From Lewinellaceae bacterium (GTDB taxonomy: Bacteria > Bacteroidota > Bacteroidia > Chitinophagales > Saprospiraceae), in the NCBI GenBank assembly GCA_016716135.1, contig JADJWX010000011.1:1-64000 (forward strand): 64,000 bases of DNA, given 5' to 3'. This document shows, one piece after another, positions 17,644-24,727 of the stretch (its first letter is position 1; each line of letters opens with the position of its first letter). The position numbers and the translations under genes are program-made. A model generated the notes under the pieces. That model was not told where the DNA came from. It worked only from the letters and a program-made list of their open reading frames with translations, and made no database searches.

Positions 17644-19251
17644 ATGTCCAACTTTATCCGTGGCATCCGCGCCATTCCTACGAGTTATCTCGTCGTATTT
17701 ATCCTTGCCCTATTTCTTCCCGCGCATTTGATTAACCTCGGCGTCGCCGCCTTCAATGGCGATGAGGCCATTCGCAGCCTGGTTGCCCTGGAAATGAAAA
17801 TGTCCGGCAACTATATCGCCACCACCATGCACGGGGCGCCGTATATTAACAAACCGCCTTTGTTCAACTGGATACTGTTGGTTTCGTTCAAGTTGTTCGG
17901 CTATTTCGGTGAGTTTCCGGCCCGGGTGGTCACGGTATTTTTTCTGATGGTGTACGGCTTTGCGGTGTACCGGTTTACCCGCAAGGAATTCGGCAACGTC
18001 TTCGCCTTTTTGTGCGCCATGATGACCATCCTGAGCGGGCGTTTCCTGATTTACGATTCCATGCTCGGGCTGATCGACACGACCTTTTCCGTGGTGATCT
18101 ACACCCTGTTCATGAGCATTTATTACTTCGGATCGCGCGGACAGTGGCAGCGGCTGTTTCTCGTCAGTTACGGCCTGATGACGGTAGGTTTTCTGCTGAA
18201 AGGCCTGCCCGCCATTGTGTTCCAGGGCTTGTCGCTGCTGGCTGGCTTGTGGTTTTTTGGCCAACTAAAGCGGCTGTTTTCCTGGCAACATGTGGGCGCC
18301 GGTTTGTTATCGCTGGCTGTTTTAGGCGGTTATTTGGCCATTTATGCGCATTACCGCCCGCTGGATATTTTACTGCCTAACCTGCTGAACGAATCGGTGA
18401 AACGAACCGGTGTGGTGTTCGGCTGGTGGAACACCGTGGTGCATTTTTTCAAATTTCCGTTCGAATCGGTGTACCATTTCCTGCCGTTTTCCTTGCTGGT
18501 GTTGGCCTGGTTTGACCGTCGGTTTTGGCAACGCCTGCGGGCAAACCGCTTTGCGTATTTCAATTTTGTGATCCTGGCGGCCAACTTGCCGATTTACTGG
18601 AGCTCGGTGCAGGTGTATGCGCGCTACCTGCTGATGTTTATCCCCCTGTTCACCACTTTCAGTTTTTACCTGATGCAACAGGAGCAAGAAGCAAAATCGT
18701 GGCGGTTTAAAACCTACTACGGCGTTTTGGGCCTGCTCGGCATATTGCTCCCGGTGGCTTTTGTTGCCATGCCGTACGTTCCGGAGGTGAATTTTTTGGA
18801 AAATATCTGGCCACTCAGCATCGCATTCGGCTTGTTGCTCCTGGCGCCGGCTGTTGGTTTTTTCGCCGATCGCAAACGATATGTCTACTGGACGATCATC
18901 TCCCTGCTGGTGGCGCGAATTGCCTTCGACCTGATCATCCTGCCAACCCGGCACCATGAAAACATCACCTCACGCGCCCGTACCAACATCCGCGCGCTGG
19001 TGGATAAATACCCCGACCGGACCTGGTACACCTACGGACGCAGTATCCTGCGCGAACCGGCTTCGTTTTACATGACTAAAAAACTGGGGTACATCGTGCA
19101 AAATACCACCGATACGAGCCATAAAAACGCGCTGTACATCGTCAATCCCGACCACGAACCAGATGCCGACCTGATCTTTGGCGGCCCGCCGGCGGACACG
19201 TTTCAGACGGACTATTCGGAGATTAAGCATCTGTTGTATTTGCGGGATTGA
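17644..19251 (+). CDS. GT39/ArnT-like membrane glycosyltransferase
   Basis: Polytopic transferase, 535 aa, of the PMT/ArnT superfamily (GT-C fold), expected to move a sugar from a polyprenyl-phosphate carrier to a lipid or protein acceptor on the periplasmic face. The first loop carries FNGDEA (Asp40, Glu41), the metal/donor-binding acidic motif, and INKPPLFNW follows at about residues 67-76, as in ArnT-like enzymes. About ten more membrane helices and a soluble C-terminal tail (about 450-535) follow. Donor and acceptor are unknown. The GT2 at 21783-22733 could supply the polyprenyl-linked sugar, which is inference. Confidence 0.85.
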   Translation: MSNFIRGIRAIPTSYLVVFILALFLPAHLINLGVAAFNGDEAIRSLVALEMKMSGNYIATTMHGAPYINKPPLFNWILLVSFKLFGYFGEFPARVVTVFFLMVYGFAVYRFTRKEFGNVFAFLCAMMTILSGRFLIYDSMLGLIDTTFSVVIYTLFMSIYYFGSRGQWQRLFLVSYGLMTVGFLLKGLPAIVFQGLSLLAGLWFFGQLKRLFSWQHVGAGLLSLAVLGGYLAIYAHYRPLDILLPNLLNESVKRTGVVFGWWNTVVHFFKFPFESVYHFLPFSLLVLAWFDRRFWQRLRANRFAYFNFVILAANLPIYWSSVQVYARYLLMFIPLFTTFSFYLMQQEQEAKSWRFKTYYGVLGLLGILLPVAFVAMPYVPEVNFLENIWPLSIAFGLLLLAPAVGFFADRKRYVYWTIISLLVARIAFDLIILPTRHHENITSRARTNIRALVDKYPDRTWYTYGRSILREPASFYMTKKLGYIVQNTTDTSHKNALYIVNPDHEPDADLIFGGPPADTFQTDYSEIKHLLYLRD

Positions 19252-19267
19252 GGGGGCTGTCCGGGGG

Positions 19268-19352
19268 TACTCGTCCTACGACTTGAAGTCGTAGGACGAG
19301 TAGGAGACCATCGCGCAAAACTCGTCCTACGACTTCAAGTCGTAGGACGAGT
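19268..19352. repeat. Two palindromes of the CTCGTCCTACGACTT family
   Basis: Copy 1 (19268-19302) has 17-base arms, TACTCGTCCTACGACTT and its complement, with a one-base loop. Copy 2 (19320-19352) has 16-base arms with a one-base loop. They separate the convergent GT39 and epimerase genes, and copy 2 overlaps the last codons of the epimerase. A third copy is at 45667-45699. They could act as bidirectional terminators, but there is no T-run. Confidence 0.92.
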
Positions 19353-20291
19353 ATAAAACCACTCCGCAAAACGCTGCACCCCTTCCTGCAAGGACACCTG
19401 GGGCGCATACCCAAACCGCGCCTGCGCCTTGGATACATCGGCAAACGTTTGGTCCACATCGCCGGGTTGTTTTTCCAGAAATTGTTTCTCAAGCGTTCGC
19501 CCCAGCGCGCGCTCCAGCGCTTCCACCATTTCCAGCAAGGTGACCGGTGTGCCACCGCCCAGGTTGAAAATATCGTAGCCGACGCCGGGCAAGTCCAGCA
19601 CCTGCCGGATACCGGCGACGGTATCGGTCACGTAGGTGTAATCGCGACGCGTCTGGCCGTCGCCGAAGAGCGGGATAGGTTTGTTTTCCAGGGCCAGGTG
19701 GGCAAACTTATGGATGGCCAGATCAGGGCGCTGCCGGGGGCCATACACCGTGAACAGGCGCAGGCAGGCAATATCCAGTCCGTACAAATGGTGGTAGGTG
19801 TAAGCCAGCAATTCACCGGCGCGCTTCGTGGCGGCATAGGGCGAAATGGGCTGGCTCACGTCGTCGGTTTCGGAAAACGGCGTTTTTTCCTGGTTGCCGT
19901 ACACCGAGGAGGAGGAAGCAAACAGCAGGCGCGGCACCTTGGCCTGCACCATGGCTTCGAGCAGTTGCAGGGTGCCGTTGATGTTCACGTCGTTGTACTC
20001 GGCCGGTTGCAAAATGGAGGGGCGCACGCCTGCCTTTGCCGCCAGGTGCACGACCGCGTCGACCTTGTTTTTTGAAAAAATCTGCTCAAAAACAGCCTTG
20101 TCGCGGATATCGCCTTCGACAAACTGAAATGCCGGCCATTGCGCCAGCAAGGCAAGATTTGCCCGTTTGATCGCTGCATTGTAAAACGGATCGAAATTAT
20201 CCAGCGCCAGCACGGAATGGCCGTCGCGCAACAGCGCTTCGCCCAAATGCGAGCCGATAAATCCTGCGCCGCCTGTTATGAGTATTGTCAT
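19335..20291 (-). CDS. NAD-dependent nucleotide-sugar epimerase/dehydratase
   Basis: Cytoplasmic SDR-type enzyme, 318 aa, probably a UDP-glucuronate 4-epimerase-like or GalE-like protein. The Rossmann motif GGAGFIG is at residues 7-13, the catalytic YAATK at 152-156, with the usual Ser upstream (SSSSVYG). DNFDPFYN after the second strand and GPRQRPDLAI are typical of the UDP-glucuronate epimerase group. It probably supplies activated sugars for the glycosyltransferases nearby. The last five residues (TRPTT) and the stop codon are encoded by a palindromic repeat, so the repeat appears to have landed in the 3' end and reset the C-terminus. Confidence 0.88.
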   Translation of the reverse strand: MTILITGGAGFIGSHLGEALLRDGHSVLALDNFDPFYNAAIKRANLALLAQWPAFQFVEGDIRDKAVFEQIFSKNKVDAVVHLAAKAGVRPSILQPAEYNDVNINGTLQLLEAMVQAKVPRLLFASSSSVYGNQEKTPFSETDDVSQPISPYAATKRAGELLAYTYHHLYGLDIACLRLFTVYGPRQRPDLAIHKFAHLALENKPIPLFGDGQTRRDYTYVTDTVAGIRQVLDLPGVGYDIFNLGGGTPVTLLEMVEALERALGRTLEKQFLEKQPGDVDQTFADVSKAQARFGYAPQVSLQEGVQRFAEWFYTRPTT

Positions 20292-20406
20292 TGGTAATGA
20301 TGAATGATGAGAGATAAATGATGAATTCCCGATTCATCTACAGCGGTTTAAACTGAATTTGCCGCTCAATTTTTGGCTTGACCTATCTAACGGCTGCCGC
20401 TCGTGA

Positions 20407-20866
20407 GTCAACCCCACCCCCGGCCCCCATAGCCATCAACTTAAGCATTTTGAGGGGGTGTATACTTTTCAAATTAGGCTTTTCAAATTGAACTTTTGAC
20501 TTAAAAAGGTAAGTTTCCGGTTCGTGACGTTTCATTAAAGTCAAATTTGAAAAGTTCAATTTGAAATTTGAAAGTTTTGAGCCCTCAAAATGCTTAAGTT
20601 GATGGCTATGCCCCCGGCCCCTCCCCAAGGGGGCGGGGAGTCGCGACGTACGCCGTAGATTACACCATCATCTTTGAGTTTGAAGCAAAAAAAAGCGGTC
20701 GACGCTACGGCTCCCCTCACCCTTGGGGAGGGGCCGGGGGTGGGGTTGACACGGCGGAGCCAAATTTGCAAAAAATGCCCCGTCGATTTCGATCCTATTA
20801 AAAACATTTCAACCAACTTGTGGGTAATCGGGAGCCTCCTTGGGGAGGGGCGGGGGTGGGGTTGAC
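20407..20866. repeat. Compound repeat region: 29-bp inverted repeat plus G-rich repeats
   Basis: The gap between the epimerase and the flippase-like gene holds no coding sequence I can support. A perfect 29-base inverted repeat has arms at 20428-20456 and 20582-20610 (centre CAACTTAAGCATTTTGAGGG). Around it are G/C-rich units reading CTTGGGGAGGGG(C)CGGGGG followed by TGGGGTTGAC: minus-sense near 20407-20428, plus-sense near 20722-20750 and 20838-20866. The stretch between the 29-base arms is AT-rich and itself partly self-complementary. Confidence 0.85.
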
Positions 20867-20913
20867 GTGCAGGCGGCACTATGCACAGCTTGAATAAATC
20901 GGCAGTATAGAAA

Positions 20914-21771
20914 TTAATCATTGTCCGTACGCACGTTATTTAAAACGGGTTTAAAACTAAAAACCAGTCCGTAAAGCGCCACGCCGGTCGAAACCAGGTA
21001 AAAAATAAACGCGATCGCTACCGAACGCTCGGGGTCAAGCCCCAGCACCTGGGCGCCCCAGAGAAAAGTCAGTTCCCGCGCGCCCGCCCCGCCGATGGTG
21101 ATGGGCAACATGGCCACTACCGACGAGATCAGAAACACCAGGGAGTAGCCCAGCCAATTTTCCGATTGACCGAGGGCAAAGATAATACCCAGGGTGGCGA
21201 TCGTTTGCGCGACCTGCACGCCGAGCGATTGCAAACTGGTGCGCACCCACACCGGCGCCGTGGATTTGATCATTTTTCGAAATAAAATCCAGGAGACCGG
21301 CACACTGAGCAAAAGCCCCAGCGCCCAAAGCCACCACCAGAATTGCAAAACCGGCAGTCCGAAGGCCAGCAGGAGACACAGTTGCCCCAGGGCCAGCACC
21401 CCCGATAGCCGGTCGAACAGCGTGATGGAAAACAGGGGGCGTAACGGCTTGCCGAAATGATCCATCAGCAGTTTGATCTTGTACCCGTCGCCGCTGATGC
21501 CGCCGGGAAGCAGCAGATTGTAGTACATGCCGAGCCAGTAGAGCCGGAGTTGAGGCCGGGTGTCCAGGTGAATGCCGTCCGTTTTCAGCAGGTCGTTGAA
21601 GCGAAAAGCGCCGATCAGTTTGGAAACGATAAACCAGAGCAAGGCCCAGAGCAACCAGGCCGGATTGGCTTGTCCCAGCACGCGCAAGAGCAACTCCGGA
21701 TCGATGGCACGGATGACCAGAAAAAGGATCAGGATAGAAATTCCGGCTTTCAGTGCGGTTTTCCAAGTCAT
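20914..21771 (-). CDS. Flippase-like integral membrane protein (UPF0104/lysylphosphatidylglycerol synthase TM family)
   Basis: Polytopic membrane protein, 285 aa, with about seven or eight helices. The motifs NLLLPGGISGDGYK (about residues 85-98) and MLPITIGGAGARELTF (about 220-236) are hallmarks of this family, whose members include the membrane domain of MprF and proteins near polyprenyl-sugar transferases. It starts 11 bases after the stop of the GT2 gene and shares its transcript, so a role in handling the lipid-linked sugar made by that enzyme is likely but inferred. Confidence 0.85.
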   Translation of the reverse strand: MTWKTALKAGISILILFLVIRAIDPELLLRVLGQANPAWLLWALLWFIVSKLIGAFRFNDLLKTDGIHLDTRPQLRLYWLGMYYNLLLPGGISGDGYKIKLLMDHFGKPLRPLFSITLFDRLSGVLALGQLCLLLAFGLPVLQFWWWLWALGLLLSVPVSWILFRKMIKSTAPVWVRTSLQSLGVQVAQTIATLGIIFALGQSENWLGYSLVFLISSVVAMLPITIGGAGARELTFLWGAQVLGLDPERSVAIAFIFYLVSTGVALYGLVFSFKPVLNNVRTDND

Positions 21772-21782
21772 GGCAAGCGGGC

Positions 21783-22733
21783 TCAGGCCTTCTCCAGTTC
21801 AGGCTGGTGAATGTGCCGGACGCGGTAGGGTTTTTTATCCTGCGATTCGTAGTAGGTGCGCACCTGCATTTCGGCCAGGATGCCCAGCACGATCAGCTGA
21901 ATGCCGGCCATGACGAGCACAACGCCCAACATCAGCAGCGGCCGGCCCCAGATATCGTGGCCTAAAATTTTTTCAATGAGCAGGTACAAAAGAATCAAAC
22001 TCCCGGCAGCCGTCGTCAGCACGCCCCAGCCGCCGAAGAGGTGCATGGGTTTGTGCCGGAAGCGTTTGAGAAAGAGGATGAGCAGCAGGTCACTGATGAC
22101 CCGGGTGGTGCGGCCGATGCCGTATTTGGATTTGCCGTGTTGGCGGGCATGGTGGCGCACCGGCGTTTCGTCCATGCGGGCGCCTTCCAGGTCGGCCAGC
22201 ACGGGGATGAAGCGGTGCAGTTCGCCGTACAAGCCCAGGCTTTTGGCCAGTTCGGCGCGAAACACGCGGAGGGTGCAGCCGTAGTCGTGCTGATAGACCC
22301 CTGAGGCGCGGCGGATCATCCAGTTGGCGATCTTGCTGGGCACTTTGCGTAGCAGCATGCCGTCCTGCCGTTTTTGCCGGACGCCGGCGAGCATATCCAG
22401 GTTACGCTCCCGGGCAATTTGCAGCATCCGCGGGATGTCGGCCGGGTCGTTCTGGAGGTCGCCGTCCATGGTGGCGATCCATTCCCCGCCGGCGTATTCG
22501 ATACCGGCGGCGAGGGCGGCACTCTGGCCAAAGTTGCGGCGGAATTCGACGATGCGGAGCCGGGGATGCCGGAGGGCTTTCAGCCGGGGCAGGGTTTCGT
22601 CGCGGGAGCCGTCGTCCACAAAAACCAGTTCGTAGTCAAGGCTTTGCAGTTGCTCGTCCAGTTGTTGTACCAGCGGCTGAATATTGTCTTCTTCGTTGTA
22701 AACGCAAATGACGACGGAAAGGAATGGCTTCAT
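21783..22733 (-). CDS. Polyprenyl-phosphate glycosyltransferase, GT2 (DPM1/GtrB-like)
   Basis: Inner membrane enzyme, 316 aa, that transfers a sugar from a nucleotide donor to a polyprenyl phosphate. GT-A motifs are all present: VYNEEDN (11-17), FVDDGSRDET (38-47) and MDGDLQNDP (89-97). The two C-terminal membrane helices (about 235-255 and 270-295) anchor it, as in GtrB. The downstream flippase-like gene is co-transcribed. A near-perfect Bacteroidota promoter lies 18 bases upstream of the ATG. Confidence 0.9.
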   Translation of the reverse strand: MKPFLSVVICVYNEEDNIQPLVQQLDEQLQSLDYELVFVDDGSRDETLPRLKALRHPRLRIVEFRRNFGQSAALAAGIEYAGGEWIATMDGDLQNDPADIPRMLQIARERNLDMLAGVRQKRQDGMLLRKVPSKIANWMIRRASGVYQHDYGCTLRVFRAELAKSLGLYGELHRFIPVLADLEGARMDETPVRHHARQHGKSKYGIGRTTRVISDLLLILFLKRFRHKPMHLFGGWGVLTTAAGSLILLYLLIEKILGHDIWGRPLLMLGVVLVMAGIQLIVLGILAEMQVRTYYESQDKKPYRVRHIHQPELEKA

Positions 22734-22750
22734 AGTATCGGAATAGGCGG

Positions 22751-22780
22751 CAAAGGTAAGAAAAAGCGCAGGCCGGGCAA
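22751..22780 (-). promoter_or_regulatory. Bacteroidota-type promoter for the GT2/flippase operon
   Basis: Minus strand: TTG at 22780-22778, a 19-base spacer, then TACCTTTG at 22758-22751. Both boxes and the spacing match the -33/-7 consensus. The ATG at 22733 is 17 bases further on. Confidence 0.6.
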
Positions 22781-23161
22781 GGGGGATTGGGCGGTGCGGG
22801 GAAGGTTGGATGCGAACTGCTGATTTTCAGCAGAGCCGGTAAAATCTGCCGGAGAAATACCTGCGATTCAGGCGATACGCAGTAGATTTAAGCGCGCAAA
22901 ATGTTCGTCGCGGTTATTTTGGTTGTCCTCTATCCGGAATGCTGCAAGTTGAAACCCTGTTTTGAACGCCATTTGTGTTGGCCCCATGCTGCACTTGAAC
23001 CAGGTTTATTTCCGTAGGTATTTTTTGGAGTTGTTGGGGCACCTTGTCAACATGGCACTTGTGTTGATTTGTGATATTTCCGAAAATGGCTAAGTGGATG
23101 GCATGTTGTGGGTTTTTGGTTTTTGGTCATGCATAAGTTCACTACAAAAAAATAAAACAAA
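22781..23161. other. Non-coding stretch upstream of the RelA/SpoT gene
   Basis: About 380 bases without a supportable gene, RNA or repeat. Base composition falls from GC-rich to AT-rich towards 23160, which marks the left edge of the AT-rich segment described next. No obvious promoter was found for the gene that follows. Confidence 0.4.
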
Positions 23162-24181
23162 ATGGATAAGGTAGATTTTTTCGAGAAATATAAAATAAAT
23201 GAAAAGGATTTTAAGAAAACAAAACTGAGTTGGGACGACTTACACAGTATTCATGATGATTATTCTAAATATTTGCCTAGGCTTGAAAGCACAGCAATAT
23301 TCATTTTCAATAGTCTAATGAAAATACCAGGTGTCCATTCTGTTCGATATCGCATTAAAAACCCAGAACATCTTATTGAAAAAATTATTCGAAAAAAAAT
23401 TGAAAACCCCAAAAGAAGTATCACACTAGCAAATTACAAGAATGATGTTACTGATTTAATTGGCTTACGAGCACTTCATTTGTTCAAAGAGGATTGGCGA
23501 ACTATTCATAAGCAAATTCATGCTATTTGGGAATTAAAGGAAACCCCGATTGCATATCACAGAAAAGGAGATTCTGACGATTACCTGGAGCAATTTAAAA
23601 GTGAAAACTGCACTTCCCAGGAGCATAAATATGGTTATAGATCGATACATTACATTATTGAAACAAACCCAACAAAAGAAACGTTTATTGCAGAAATTCA
23701 AGTCAGAACCATTTTTGAAGAAGCATGGAGCGAAATTGATCACACGATTCGATACCCTTATAATAAAGACCACAAAGTGTTTAAAGAGTTTTTGATGATA
23801 TTAAACCGATTATCTGGAAGTGCAGACGAAATGGGTACGTTTATTCAAACTTTACAACAAGAAATTAATTCAATGGAAAAAAGACATATAGAACAAATAA
23901 GTGAAAGAGATTCCATTATTAGCGAACTGGAAATGGAGGTTAAAAACATAACATCAAAAGACAAAGAAATTAGTAGATTAAATGAGATTATTAGAAAATT
24001 AAAATCTGATAATACGAACATACTTAATCCTCTCACATCTCTATCATCTTCATTTGAAGCAATGAGAACTAGTTCAGGAAGTTTAGACATTTCAATCTCT
24101 AGCCAGGTAGAGTTTCCGCAATTAGAATTGCCAAAAGTTGAAGTCCCTAGAATTAATACTTTTGAAAAAGAAGATAAATAA
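23162..24181 (+). CDS. RelA/SpoT-domain (alarmone synthetase) protein with coiled-coil tail, AT-rich
   Basis: Predicted (p)ppGpp-type nucleotide pyrophosphokinase, 339 aa, with no HD hydrolase, TGS or ACT domain. Synthetase motifs: RYRIKNPEHLIEKIIRK (62-78), DVTDLIGLRAL (95-105), HKYGYRSIHY (155-164) and AEIQVRTIFEEAWSEIDH (177-194), all in the order seen in the COG2357-type small synthetases. Residues about 225-290 are a Lys/Glu-rich coiled coil, and the last 50 residues are low in order. The gene is AT-rich (18 of 60 G+C in the line at 23401) while its neighbours are GC-rich, and palindromes lie just downstream, so recent transfer is likely. Either a housekeeping-type synthetase or a toxic/defence synthetase is possible; no antitoxin gene is adjacent. 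Confidence 0.8.
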   Translation: MDKVDFFEKYKINEKDFKKTKLSWDDLHSIHDDYSKYLPRLESTAIFIFNSLMKIPGVHSVRYRIKNPEHLIEKIIRKKIENPKRSITLANYKNDVTDLIGLRALHLFKEDWRTIHKQIHAIWELKETPIAYHRKGDSDDYLEQFKSENCTSQEHKYGYRSIHYIIETNPTKETFIAEIQVRTIFEEAWSEIDHTIRYPYNKDHKVFKEFLMILNRLSGSADEMGTFIQTLQQEINSMEKRHIEQISERDSIISELEMEVKNITSKDKEISRLNEIIRKLKSDNTNILNPLTSLSSSFEAMRTSSGSLDISISSQVEFPQLELPKVEVPRINTFEKEDK

Positions 24182-24271
24182 GTAGTAAACTCCCTTTCCG
24201 TCTGGCATGGCAAAGTTTTCTGGGAGAATACATTTCCAGCAAGTCACAACTTGAATTATACTTGAAGTAAG

Positions 24272-24366
24272 GTGGTTTGCGAACGCAATGATGCCGGGCG
24301 TATTGTGGGCGTGACTCGAAGTCACGCCCACAATAGACGAATCGCCACCGCTTTTTCGCAAACCAC
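24272..24366. repeat. Nested palindrome downstream of the RelA/SpoT gene
   Basis: Inner arms 24301-24316 (TATTGTGGGCGTGACT) and 24320-24335 are exact complements around CGA. Outer arms GTGGTTTGCGAA (24272-24283) and its complement (24355-24366) enclose them. The whole could fold as one long hairpin or cruciform. Confidence 0.9.
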
Positions 24367-24496
24367 TTTCCACCGGGTATTCCTGTGACTTATATTTTGT
24401 AGATGGGAAATTTTATGGGCGTTTAGAGCATGGTGAATTTAAAACCCGTATCGTGGTGCCTGTCGACGAATAGCAGCCCTGCCCCCCAGGGTAAAA

Positions 24497-24703
24497 GCAT
24501 CAAAATCCTGGGCGACCTCGGAGAGGTCAAATATTTGTAGAAAAGGACCTGCAAGCCGTGGGTCACGACCTCGGAGAGGTCGAATTGGGCTTGCGCTCAA
24601 ACAATTTAACACAGATTCGACCCCTCCGAGGTCGTGATCCAATCTCCCATGGACCGGTTGCTACAAATATTCGACCTCTCCGAGGTCCGTTGCATTTTGA
24701 TGC
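24497..24703. repeat. Large compound inverted repeat with four CCTC(G)GAGAGG units
   Basis: Outer arms GCATCAAAAT (24497-24506) and its complement (24694-24703) enclose two units of GACCTCGGAGAGGTC followed by either AAATATTTGTAG or GAAT on the left, and their reverse complements on the right (near 24617-24635 and 24661-24687). The unit itself is palindromic, so the region can pair at several scales. It fills the gap before the mutS stop; no gene is seen here. Confidence 0.88.
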
Positions 24704-24727
24704 GTTTGTCCTGCTGCCCTGCCCCCC

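Noticed and set aside
20914..22733. GT2 and flippase-like pair as part of a larger O-antigen cluster
   Set aside because: Neighbouring genes on either side are separated by repeats and other functions; only the GT39 and epimerase genes are possible partners, so a whole cluster is not supported.
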